A DNA stretch of 49,313 bases from Clostridia bacterium (GTDB taxonomy: Bacteria > Bacillota > Clostridia > Lachnospirales > Lachnospiraceae), in NCBI GenBank assembly GCA_009929525.1, contig SAAH01000015.1, positions 1 to 49,313 of the forward strand, read 5' to 3'. Of the stretch, positions 26,227-34,583 are shown in pieces. The translations under genes were made by a program, and so were the position numbers. The number at the start of each line of letters is the position of its first letter. Positions within the stretch are counted from its first letter, which is position 1. Below the pieces are notes generated by a model. That model did not search any database and was not told where the DNA came from. It saw only the letters and a list, made by a program, of their open reading frames with translations.

Positions 26227-26291
26227 TGCAAAAAAATCTTGGGGAGCTGCACTGTGATAACCATCTTTCTGCAAGAAATAGGAGGATTTAC

Positions 26292-27638
26292 ATGAATCAA
26301 ACAGTAATGAAAGAAAAAGCAATATTGCCGTTGGTGCTGTCGATGTCACTGCCCATGGTACTGTCTATGATGGTGAATGCACTGTATAATATTGTCGACA
26401 GTTATTTTGTGGCGAGGATCAGTGAGGATGCGATGACTGCATTATCTCTGGTGTTTCCGCTGCAGAATCTGATGGGGGCAGTGGCTATCGGCTTCGGTAT
26501 AGGTATCAATGCAGTGATATCATTTTATCTGGGAGCTAAAAAAGAGGAAAAAGTTAATGAGGCAGCAACAAATGGAATGGTACTCAGCGGGATCCACGGT
26601 TTAGTCCTGATGGTCCTATGTATCGTGATCATGCCGACGTTTCTGAGCCTTTTTACGAAAGAAGCCATGGTCATAGAGTATGGGATAAGGTATTCGGGGA
26701 TTATTTTTTCCTTTTCGGCAATTGTAGGCGTTCAGCTGTCATTTGAGAAGATTTTTCAGGCGGTAGGCCGTATGATGACTTCTATGATTGCTATGCTTGT
26801 GGGATGCATACTTAATATCATATTGGATCCTATATTGATCTTCGGGTGGGGATTTGTTCCGGCTTTGGGCATCGAAGGGGCTGCGATTGCTACTGTCACA
26901 GGGCAGTTAGTGACACTTATCGTCTATCTTGTCCTTTTCATAAAAAAACCGATCCCAGTTAAGATACAGAGAAAATATCTCACCTGGAATAAGCAGATTT
27001 GTAAAAAAATATATGCTGTCGGGATTCCGGCGACTCTGAATATGGCACTCACATCGATTCTGGTGACTGCATTGAATGCGATCCTTGCGGCGTTTTCCAC
27101 CAGTTACGTGCTGGTGCTCGGGGCATACTATAAACTGCAGACATTTCTTTATCTCTCTGCAAATGGTATCGTTCAGGGAATCAGACCATTAGTCGGGTAC
27201 AATTATGGTGCCGGAGAGAATAAGCGAGTAATGAAAATCTACTGGACATCTCTGGGAATGACCGCTGTGATCATGGCAGTTGGAACCATTTTGTGTATGG
27301 CAATACCGGACCGTCTGATCGGACTTTTTACAGACAACGGAGAAACGATCATGATAGGGGCAGACGCACTTAGGATCATCAGCATAGGATTTGTCGTGTC
27401 TACAATATCGGTGATCACTTCCGGAGCTTTGGAAGGACTGGGCAAGGGAATGCCGTCTCTGGTGATTTCTTTGATGCGGTATATTGTTGTTATCCTTCCT
27501 GCGGCATTTATCCTGAGCCGCTTTTGGGGAGCGGCTGGAGTATGGCATGCTTTCTGGATCACGGAGGTGATAAGTGCAGTGGTATCGTGGATATTGTTTC
27601 GCCGTTCGTTATCTCACGAAGCGCAGAGGGAGCAGTAG
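26292..27638 (+). CDS. MATE family efflux transporter
   Basis: This 448-residue integral membrane protein has about twelve helices arranged as two related halves, as in NorM/MepA/DinF-type multidrug and toxic compound exporters driven by H+ or Na+. The opening LPMVLSMMVNALYNIVDSYFVAR is the classic MATE N-terminus. The second half repeats it with VGIPATLNMALTSILVTALNAI and GIRPLVGYNYGAGENKRVMK. The open frame extends upstream to 26226, but AGGAGG lies 6 nt before the ATG at 26292. The preceding leader holds a candidate guanidine-IV riboswitch and terminator. If that is right, guanidinium export is the likely role. Otherwise the substrate is open. Confidence 0.93.
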   Translation: MNQTVMKEKAILPLVLSMSLPMVLSMMVNALYNIVDSYFVARISEDAMTALSLVFPLQNLMGAVAIGFGIGINAVISFYLGAKKEEKVNEAATNGMVLSGIHGLVLMVLCIVIMPTFLSLFTKEAMVIEYGIRYSGIIFSFSAIVGVQLSFEKIFQAVGRMMTSMIAMLVGCILNIILDPILIFGWGFVPALGIEGAAIATVTGQLVTLIVYLVLFIKKPIPVKIQRKYLTWNKQICKKIYAVGIPATLNMALTSILVTALNAILAAFSTSYVLVLGAYYKLQTFLYLSANGIVQGIRPLVGYNYGAGENKRVMKIYWTSLGMTAVIMAVGTILCMAIPDRLIGLFTDNGETIMIGADALRIISIGFVVSTISVITSGALEGLGKGMPSLVISLMRYIVVILPAAFILSRFWGAAGVWHAFWITEVISAVVSWILFRRSLSHEAQREQ

Positions 27639-27813
27639 CATTGTGGATACTGTTTCACCAGCAGCAGTTTATGTTAAATTACTTATGATTAGCAAACAAA
27701 GAGTTAACACAAGTTTTAATGTATTGTGCATGTGATTTAATCAAACAATCCTAAAATAAACGCAGTCTTATTGAAAAGATGAAGACAAATGATTTATTTT
27801 AAGGAGGACAATT

Positions 27814-30800
27814 ATGAAGAAAAAGAGAATCCAGGTAATGGCATGGATGCTCGCAGCAACTATGTTTTGCTCACAGAATGTTGCAGCAGCAGTACCGACA
27901 GAAGAGACGGGGATTGTAGAGAGTAACGTTCAGAATACCCAATCGGAGAATCCATCTGTGACGGTAACAGATTCGAATGCAACAGATCCAACAGTAACAG
28001 ATGCAGCAACAACAGATCCAACAGCAACAGATTCGAATGCAACAGATCCAACAGTAACAGATGCAGCAACGACAGATCCAACAGTAACGGATCCAACAAC
28101 GACGGATCCAACAGCAACAGATCCAGCAGCAACGAATAAAAAAGCAGATGTCACAGCCAATCAGCAGGGAACATTACAGGGAAGCCAGGCCAATGCATCT
28201 GTTGGATCAGATATACAGGTCATGTCCGAAACTGAACCGGTAATAGGAGACACTGTAGTAGAACAGAATATTACCTATGCGATTTCAAAAGTTGCAGTCA
28301 ATACAACACATGGACAGGTAACAGTAAAAGATGGTAAAACTGCTTCCGGCAGCGTAGTTATCCCAAAAACAATAACTATTGCCGATCGAACATATGATGT
28401 TTTGTCTATAGATAATTATGCATTTCAGGATAATACAGAATTGGAGTCCATTGATTTTTCAGCAACAGCTATCAAATCCATCGGAAACATGAGCTTTTCA
28501 GGATGTACAAAGTTATCTGCTGTATTGCCTACCCAGGGGATCGTTTATTTGGCGATCAATCAGAATGCTTTTAAAGACTGTACCTCACTGAAAGAGATTT
28601 CATTTAATTATGTACAGATATTAAAATCAGCATTCATGGGATCAGCAATCGAAAAGATTACTATAATGAAGCCAATCGGGCTTAGAAGCAATGCATTTAG
28701 TGCAATGAAAGATGGTTTTAAACTGGTCTGCCCAAATGAACTGGGAACCAGTGCTATTGATGCATCTGTATTCGGTACTACGAAAAATGTAACACTTGTG
28801 GTTCCAAATGAGACGACGAAGACCGCTATGGAAACAAAATTTGGAACGAAGATCACGGTAGAACTTATGCATGAAGAAGAGGGAGACGTTCTTTTGACAT
28901 CAGCGGACGGAACCATCACACCATGTAAAGATCTGCAGGCAGCATTTGAAGCGATCAACAATTCAGATGCGAATGCTACATTTGAACTGACCATTAGAAA
29001 TGGTGTAAGCAGTATCGTATGGCCGGAAGGAATCATGCCAGCCAGGGAAACAACTGTAGATTTTGGCGGATGCGGAAACGTTACTCTTCCAACAAATATG
29101 ACGCTGCAGGCTCCTTTGACAATACAAAATGTTACCAATTTTTCATCTGAGACATTGTGTAACCTTACAGCAGGAGATCATGCTTTTCAGATGATCAAGG
29201 GCGGAAGCTACGGATTTGCAAGTATAAGTGGAAATAATCTTTCTTTCTCAGACAGACTGCCGGGAAGTGCAGCTTTAACTGCAGCCTGCAAAATCACAGG
29301 TACAGGAACAAATCCACAGATTGCATTTCATAATATAGGAAGCAGCAATTATATATATGGTCTGCCTGACATGGAGAATTTTACTGATCTTGTCTTAGAA
29401 GATTCTTTTATGAATGTGGAAGCAGGTACAAGTCTTAAAAACATCAGCATGACAGATAGTGGAATGACTGTTCAGGGAGATATGGTCATTGATACATTAC
29501 AGGGATCAGGTAATGTGAGTTTTGGAGAAGAATCCTCTCTTACTGTAACTGCTTCAGCAGAAGGAAACTTCAAATTAGCACAGATCAATGGAAAAACAGA
29601 TGATGTACCGGTCCAGATGCCAAAGAACAGCAGCGCAGCATTAACCGACAAAGATGGAAATCCTATTTTGATGGTAGCTACTGTATCCGGAGGAAATCTG
29701 AATGGACAGAGTTATGCTTCCTTGAGAGAAGCAGCAAATGCTATCACAAAAGACGGTGGGGCAGCATCAACAACTTACACCATTTCTTTAAATGCTGACG
29801 CAGAGTTAGTAGAAAATGTAACGCTGGCAGATGCCAAGCTGATCATCAATGGAAATGGAAAGACACTCAGCGCAGCAGCGGGAGTAACAGAGATCAGAGT
29901 ACCAGGTAACTGTTTATGGCAGAATATTAATTTCGCACTTGAGGGGATCAATATCCACTACACACCGAATACAGACAGGTCACGTGTGATTGAACTTGCC
30001 TCCACAGTTACAGGAAAGCTTGGTGGTTTACTGGATGATTCCGGATTCCATTATCTTGATTTTAAGATTGGCGGAACAGGCATAGAAGTTGGAAAAGTTA
30101 CCGGCACAAAGGATTATACAGGAACGTGTGTAACGGATTTATTTTTGGAGGGATATGGTACTGCAGAAAATCCGGTCAGCCTTAAAGGAAAAGTGGAAAA
30201 TATAGGTGGATTATCACTTTCAAACTGCTATATTACAGCAGCAGGTGATTGTTCTTACCTTGGAACAGTACGTACACCGAGGAGAACAACAAAAGGTAAG
30301 CTGATCATAACAGATGATACAGCACTTCATACAATGTCCTTGTCAACTGGAACTGCTTTCGATATTGAGATTCCGGGCGATAAAACATTGACATTGGATG
30401 ATACCACTCCTATAAGCAGCAGCAAAATACCTCTTACCATAACAGGAGAAGTAAAAGATGGACAAGTTGTTGTTCAGGTCGATCGCTCAAGACCGGCAGA
30501 TATGTTTTTCCTGAAAGAGGCACCCGAAGATACGATTTTGCAGTATAATGATGAGAATTATACCTATGTACTCCACAAACATAATTATGAATACAAGTCA
30601 GATGAAACCACACATTGGACAGAATGCAGCTGTGGATTAAAAGGTGAAGCAGAGGCTCATATCGGCGGCACAGCAAACTGTAAGGATCCGGCAGTGTGTG
30701 AAACATGTGGAGCATTTTATGGAGAAGTCGATCCTGAAAATCATACCGGTGAGACAGAAATCCGTGGACGGGTAGAAGCCACAACGTTAAAAGAGGGATA

Positions 30801-31473
30801 TACAGGGGATACCTATTGCCTTGGATGCGGTGAAAAATTAAAAGAAGGTTCTGTGATCGCGAAGAAGGAAATAGAAGCCCCGGAAGGAAAATGGCTCAAA
30901 AACAATACTGGATGGTGGTATCAAAATAAGGATGGTTCATGGCCTGCAAATGAATGGCAGGAGATAGAAGGCTCATGGTATCATTTTAACAGTCGTGGAT
31001 ATATGCAGACTGGCTGGTTACAAATCGGAGGTAAATGGTATTATTTGAATCAGTCTGGAAGCATGCAGATCGGTTGGCAGAAAATCAGTGGAAAATGGTA
31101 CTATTTCAGCAATTCCTACAGTGATGGATCTATGAAAACAGGATGGCAGAAAATAGGTACAAACTGGTACTATCTGAGCGGTTCATCAAATGATGGAGCC
31201 ATGAAGGTCGGCTGGCAGATGATAGGCGGCAACTGGTATTATCTGAGCGGCTCATCAAATGATGGAGCTATGAAGATCGGCTGGCAGTTAATAGGTGGAA
31301 ATTGGTATTATCTGAGCAGCTCATACAGCGATGGCTCTATGAAAACAGATTGGCAGCAAATCGACGGAAAATGGTACTATATGGATAAAAAATCCGGCAT
31401 CATGGCACGAAATCAATGGGTAGGAAAATATCATGTCAATGCCAGTGGTGTTTGGGATGACAGCAGAAAGTAA
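27814..31473 (+). CDS. Secreted BspA/LRR protein with C-terminal choline-binding-type repeats
   Basis: This 1219-residue exported protein has a Sec signal peptide ending near AAAVPT (residue 27). A Thr/Asp/Pro-rich linker (about 50-110), built from a duplicated 60-bp unit, comes next. BspA-type leucine-rich repeats (about 170-340; SIDNYAFQDNTELESIDFSA, ALKDCTSLKEI-like) follow, then a long beta-rich stretch (about 360-900). A small region with four Cys pairs/His (HWTECSCGLKGEAEAHIGG, VCETCGAF, CLGCGEKL) precedes about eight CW_binding/choline-binding repeats from residue 1023. These have WWYQNKDGSWPANEW and GWQKISGKWYYF as units. The repeats would tether it to choline- or glucan-containing wall polymers. 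AAGGAGG precedes the ATG. An adhesin role is likely. Confidence 0.9.
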   Translation: MKKKRIQVMAWMLAATMFCSQNVAAAVPTEETGIVESNVQNTQSENPSVTVTDSNATDPTVTDAATTDPTATDSNATDPTVTDAATTDPTVTDPTTTDPTATDPAATNKKADVTANQQGTLQGSQANASVGSDIQVMSETEPVIGDTVVEQNITYAISKVAVNTTHGQVTVKDGKTASGSVVIPKTITIADRTYDVLSIDNYAFQDNTELESIDFSATAIKSIGNMSFSGCTKLSAVLPTQGIVYLAINQNAFKDCTSLKEISFNYVQILKSAFMGSAIEKITIMKPIGLRSNAFSAMKDGFKLVCPNELGTSAIDASVFGTTKNVTLVVPNETTKTAMETKFGTKITVELMHEEEGDVLLTSADGTITPCKDLQAAFEAINNSDANATFELTIRNGVSSIVWPEGIMPARETTVDFGGCGNVTLPTNMTLQAPLTIQNVTNFSSETLCNLTAGDHAFQMIKGGSYGFASISGNNLSFSDRLPGSAALTAACKITGTGTNPQIAFHNIGSSNYIYGLPDMENFTDLVLEDSFMNVEAGTSLKNISMTDSGMTVQGDMVIDTLQGSGNVSFGEESSLTVTASAEGNFKLAQINGKTDDVPVQMPKNSSAALTDKDGNPILMVATVSGGNLNGQSYASLREAANAITKDGGAASTTYTISLNADAELVENVTLADAKLIINGNGKTLSAAAGVTEIRVPGNCLWQNINFALEGINIHYTPNTDRSRVIELASTVTGKLGGLLDDSGFHYLDFKIGGTGIEVGKVTGTKDYTGTCVTDLFLEGYGTAENPVSLKGKVENIGGLSLSNCYITAAGDCSYLGTVRTPRRTTKGKLIITDDTALHTMSLSTGTAFDIEIPGDKTLTLDDTTPISSSKIPLTITGEVKDGQVVVQVDRSRPADMFFLKEAPEDTILQYNDENYTYVLHKHNYEYKSDETTHWTECSCGLKGEAEAHIGGTANCKDPAVCETCGAFYGEVDPENHTGETEIRGRVEATTLKEGYTGDTYCLGCGEKLKEGSVIAKKEIEAPEGKWLKNNTGWWYQNKDGSWPANEWQEIEGSWYHFNSRGYMQTGWLQIGGKWYYLNQSGSMQIGWQKISGKWYYFSNSYSDGSMKTGWQKIGTNWYYLSGSSNDGAMKVGWQMIGGNWYYLSGSSNDGAMKIGWQLIGGNWYYLSSSYSDGSMKTDWQQIDGKWYYMDKKSGIMARNQWVGKYHVNASGVWDDSRK
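27964..28083 (+). repeat. Two 60-bp direct repeats in the linker
   Basis: Units 27964-28023 and 28024-28083 differ at two positions. Each encodes (V/A)TDSNATDPTVTDAATTDPT. The following 50 bases continue with shorter ACAGATCCA-based repeats. This is coding repeat DNA prone to length change. Confidence 0.9.
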
Positions 31474-31493
31474 TATGTTATAAAAAGCAGATG

Positions 31494-31533
31494 CTGCCGC
31501 ATTAGATAAATATATCTGATGCGGCAGTTTTTT
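31494..31533 (+). terminator. Intrinsic terminator after the BspA-like gene
   Basis: CTGCCGCAT pairs with ATGCGGCAG. An additional inner stem AGATA/TATCT lies within it, and six T follow (31528-31533). It lies 20 nt after the stop codon. Confidence 0.93.
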
Positions 31534-31596
31534 GTATCAGAGAAAAGTGTATCCTGTGATATTGATATTCTTTTAACGATTGTTTCAACCAGGGAG

Positions 31597-31625
31597 TTGT
31601 TTCTGGCGGGCAAATCACGTATAAT
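31597..31625 (+). promoter_or_regulatory. Promoter of the lipoprotein gene at 31746
   Basis: TTGTTT (31597-31602), a 17-nt spacer and a consensus TATAAT (31620-31625) form a good sigma-A promoter 120 nt upstream of the lipoprotein start and downstream of the previous terminator. Confidence 0.55.
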
Positions 31626-31745
31626 GATATTAAGCTACAGGCTTTGTGGAATATGGAAATATACGAAAAGAATAGCAAATGAAAAAATAAGAGATAATGA
31701 TAAAATGGCACAGTAAAACAACACAGAAAAACAGGAGGACAATAC

Positions 31746-32660
31746 ATGAAAAATAACATTTGGAAATTGGCAGCAGTAGTGCTTATGATCGCAGCACTGC
31801 TTGCAGGATGCGGGAGCAAGAAGGATGGAGAAACAGACGGAAAAGAGAACGGCCAGGGAAACACAGCCACCGGAGAAGAGACTACATCCAAAGAAGACGG
31901 TGACGATACAAAGGAGGATGCGAGCCAGGAAACTCCGATGAAAGCAGTATTATTAAAGAATGAATATGGTGAAGTATTTGTAGATCTTGAGCAGGAAAGC
32001 CCATTTTTCGGAACGATACCGGATGCAGTTTATGATGAAAAAGACGAACAGATCGGTGAGGCAGATATGAGAAATGGCGATGTGTATCTTGTCTATGGAG
32101 ATCAGATCATGATGAATTCTTATCCGGGACAGTATCCGGGGATCACGAAGCTGGTAAGACAGGAAGAGGCTAATGAAGAATATATAGAAAAATATGCAGG
32201 ATATCTGGCACAGTTTTGCCCGGAACCGGATACCACCACGCCGCCTGAGCTTTCCATAGAGTACAGCCAGCCGGATGCGTTGGTTTCCGCATCGATCACT
32301 CGCGGCGGTTATCAGTGGCAGACGATGTCAGAGGATGGGGAAGCACAGAGCGAGATCGCAGACAGTGCCCATGTACTTGACTGGGGTGAGGATATGATTG
32401 ATATTACTCTTGCAGATGAGACAAAATTGGCGATGCATTTTACCTATGAACCACAGAGCGTAGAAGTGATAAGCTGGCCGGTTGGAGAACGCCGTTCGGA
32501 AGAAAGTACATCGGAATATCCTGAAGGAGAAGCAGTAAAAGTGGAGCAGGGCGAGGAAGGTTTTTCTTTTAATGGAGAGGCCGGACGAGTATATCAGGTT
32601 ACGGGAACATGGACCGAAGGAACTGTGACTTATGGATTCTATACAGAGGCAATAGAATAA
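31746..32660 (+). CDS. Hypothetical lipoprotein
   Basis: This 304-residue exported lipoprotein has the signal peptide KNNIWKLAAVVLMIAALLAGC with lipobox LAGC (Cys22). A charged Lys/Glu/Asp/Gly-rich linker (about 23-65) precedes two compact domains. I do not recognise a family. The middle region (KAVLLKNEYGEVFVDLEQ...) and the C-terminal FSFNGEAGRVYQVTGTWTEG, a beta-sandwich-like stretch, resemble small secreted ligand-binding or inhibitor-like domains found in Clostridia. It would be anchored on the outer face of the membrane. A promoter lies upstream and a hairpin terminator downstream, so it appears to be expressed alone. Confidence 0.85.
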   Translation: MKNNIWKLAAVVLMIAALLAGCGSKKDGETDGKENGQGNTATGEETTSKEDGDDTKEDASQETPMKAVLLKNEYGEVFVDLEQESPFFGTIPDAVYDEKDEQIGEADMRNGDVYLVYGDQIMMNSYPGQYPGITKLVRQEEANEEYIEKYAGYLAQFCPEPDTTTPPELSIEYSQPDALVSASITRGGYQWQTMSEDGEAQSEIADSAHVLDWGEDMIDITLADETKLAMHFTYEPQSVEVISWPVGERRSEESTSEYPEGEAVKVEQGEEGFSFNGEAGRVYQVTGTWTEGTVTYGFYTEAIE

Positions 32661-32693
32661 AGGTTTACGAAGAAAAAAGTTGTGTGTAAAGCG

Positions 32694-32724
32694 GCAGCCT
32701 ATTGGAGAATAGGCTGCTGTTCTA
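32694..32724 (+). terminator. Hairpin terminator after the lipoprotein gene
   Basis: GCAGCCTA (32694-32701) pairs perfectly with TAGGCTGC (32710-32717) around an 8-nt loop. The tail is only weakly T-rich (TGTTCTAAT), so efficiency is uncertain. Confidence 0.65.
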
Positions 32725-32785
32725 ATGGGGCAAGAGCGGTGATCCTCAAAAAAGAGAGCTGATAAAGAATAGGGTGAGCATACAA

Positions 32786-33151
32786 ATGGATAAAAAACAA
32801 CTGGAGACATACATAAACGGAAAATACAACATAAAACCGGATTACATGTGGGCAGATGCTCCAAATCATCAAGTCTATAGAAATAAAACCAATCGCAAAT
32901 GGTTTGCACTTGTAATGGACATTCCAAGATGTAAATTAGGACTTGAAGGCGATGAAAATATCGATGTATTGGATATCAAATGTGAAAAAGACATGGTATT
33001 TTCCCTGCTTGATACAGAGGGGTATTTTCCAGCTTATCATATGAATAAAGCAAACTGGATAACTGTTATTCTGGGTGGGAGTTTATCAGATGATATTATT
33101 AAAAGTTTGTTGGATATGAGTTATGGGTTGGTGGAAAACAAGAAAAAATAG
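32786..33151 (+). CDS. MmcQ/YjbR family protein
   Basis: This protein of about 121 residues belongs to the YjbR/MmcQ family, a CyaY-like alpha/beta fold often called DNA-binding. Diagnostic pieces are PDYMWADAPNHQVYRN, KWFALVMDIPRCKLG, VLDIKCEKDM and FPAYHMNKANWITVIL, where the family normally has a W-x-x-V/T pair. A GTG four codons earlier (32774) is possible, but AGGGTG stands in position for the ATG at 32786. The molecular role of the family is not settled. It is followed after 20 nt by crcB and may be cotranscribed with it. Confidence 0.87.
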   Translation: MDKKQLETYINGKYNIKPDYMWADAPNHQVYRNKTNRKWFALVMDIPRCKLGLEGDENIDVLDIKCEKDMVFSLLDTEGYFPAYHMNKANWITVILGGSLSDDIIKSLLDMSYGLVENKKK

Positions 33152-33171
33152 TATACAGGAGAGAATAAAAC

Positions 33172-33537
33172 ATGAATTTTTTATTTGTAGGTTTGGGCGG
33201 AGCGCTGGGGGCGATGCTCCGATATGCGATCAGTCTGATCCCATATAAGGGAGATTTCCCCATACTAACGCTGATAACGAATTTTTTGGGCGCAGTGATG
33301 ATAGGTTTTATCGCAGGATATGCGGCGAAGAAAAATGTACCGTCTCAGGCGGTTCTATTTCTAAAGACGGGCCTGTGTGGAGGATTTACAACATTTTCCA
33401 CGTTTTCTTTGGAGGCATATCTTCTGTTTGAGAATGGAAAGATTTTGGTCGGAGGAATCTATGCAGTGCTCAGCGTGGTGCTCTGCCTGTGTGGGATTCT
33501 GGGTGGAATGCTCTTGGTTGAGCTGGCGGCAAAGTGA
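33172..33537 (+). CDS. crcB: Fluoride ion channel CrcB/FluC
   Basis: This 121-residue, four-helix membrane protein is the standard size for Fluc channels, which work as antiparallel dimers to expel fluoride. Family motifs are GGALGAMLRYAIS at the N-terminus, LITNFLGAVMIGFIAGY with the conserved Asn of helix 2, and GLCGGFTTFSTFSLEAYLLF in helix 3, with the Phe and Thr residues of the fluoride track. AGGAGAG precedes the ATG. Fluoride channels are often paired as two crcB genes or lie behind a fluoride riboswitch. Only one copy is present here, and no riboswitch is visible upstream. Confidence 0.95.
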   Translation: MNFLFVGLGGALGAMLRYAISLIPYKGDFPILTLITNFLGAVMIGFIAGYAAKKNVPSQAVLFLKTGLCGGFTTFSTFSLEAYLLFENGKILVGGIYAVLSVVLCLCGILGGMLLVELAAK

Positions 33538-33580
33538 TGGAGAGCGTATTTTATCAAAATGCAAATAAAGGGGTAGGAAA

Positions 33581-34537
33581 ATGAAAAAGAAAATAATGCT
33601 GGGAGCTTTTCTGGTGATATCGCTCATGTGTACAGCATGCAGCGGAAATGCGAAAAGTACGGTGGTGTCTGAAACAGTGGCAACGGAAAAACCGTCAAGT
33701 GATCAGGAAAAAACAAATAAAAAGGAAGAATCAGACCAGCAAAAACCAGATAAAAAAGGGAATGCCAAAGAACCTGAAATGGATGATCAGCCGGAAGCAC
33801 AGTTAGAATTGAATGATATGAGTTCCTATGAAGAGGACTTGAACGAAGAAATAGAGTGGAATGAAGAAAAGCTAGGGGAATCTGCATCATGGATAGAAAG
33901 TGCACAGGCGATAACAGAGACAGATTATGCGTGGGTATCAGAAGCTAAGGATGTACTTATTCAGTATTTTGCGGATACTTATCAGCAGGATATTTCCGGA
34001 AAAGTTAATGCCATAGAAACTTATGCTGCGGACATGGATGAAGTGCTTTATGGTTTTAGTGATGGAACCGGAAAGGTGTATTTTAATAGAAATGATATAG
34101 AAAGTGATGATATGTTTCATGTATGTATCCATGAGATGATACATGCGTTAGGTATTGATTTCTATGAAGATAAAAGCGGGCTTATGAGCAATGCTTTTTT
34201 TGAAGGATACACAGAAAAACTGACAGAAATCATCCTGACGAAATATGGGTATCCTTATGAGGAGGTCTCTTCTTATGGAGATTTGACTACATATGCACAG
34301 ACCATATTAGAGTGTGATGAAAGCTTATTGACGGATATTGTAATTGAGGAAAAGTATGATATTGCCGGCCGGATCGATCGCATTTTGGGTGAGGGAGCAG
34401 GAGAAAACTTACTCAAGGCAGAGATGCTGATCGCGATAGGTGTGGAAGCACCGGAGATCGGAGAGAACTGTAACACGATAATCAGCGCGTATAAAGAAGC
34501 ATTATCAAGTACACTGGCGGATGATGTTGATAAGTGA
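33581..34537 (+). CDS. Lipoprotein with gluzincin-like HExxH motif
   Basis: This 318-residue lipoprotein has the signal peptide KKKIMLGAFLVISLMCTAC with lipobox CTAC (Cys20). A highly charged Lys/Glu/Asp/Gln linker (about 25-85) is followed by a helical domain. Residues 184-188 read HEMIH within HVCIHEMIHALGIDFYED. Some 20 residues later, FFEGYTEKLTEII offers the glutamate that would be the third zinc ligand in gluzincin peptidases. A surface metallopeptidase is therefore plausible, although I cannot name a family. GGGGTAGG precedes the ATG. It lies 43 nt after crcB and 46 nt before a repeat-tailed membrane protein, with no terminator between. Confidence 0.8.
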   Translation: MKKKIMLGAFLVISLMCTACSGNAKSTVVSETVATEKPSSDQEKTNKKEESDQQKPDKKGNAKEPEMDDQPEAQLELNDMSSYEEDLNEEIEWNEEKLGESASWIESAQAITETDYAWVSEAKDVLIQYFADTYQQDISGKVNAIETYAADMDEVLYGFSDGTGKVYFNRNDIESDDMFHVCIHEMIHALGIDFYEDKSGLMSNAFFEGYTEKLTEIILTKYGYPYEEVSSYGDLTTYAQTILECDESLLTDIVIEEKYDIAGRIDRILGEGAGENLLKAEMLIAIGVEAPEIGENCNTIISAYKEALSSTLADDVDK

Positions 34538-34583
34538 TATTGGAAGATGAGACTAACAAGTGTATGAAAGGACACGAGAGAAA

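Noticed and set aside
32661-33171. Fluoride riboswitch upstream of crcB
   Set aside because: I looked for the conserved aptamer before the YjbR and crcB genes and saw no matching structure.
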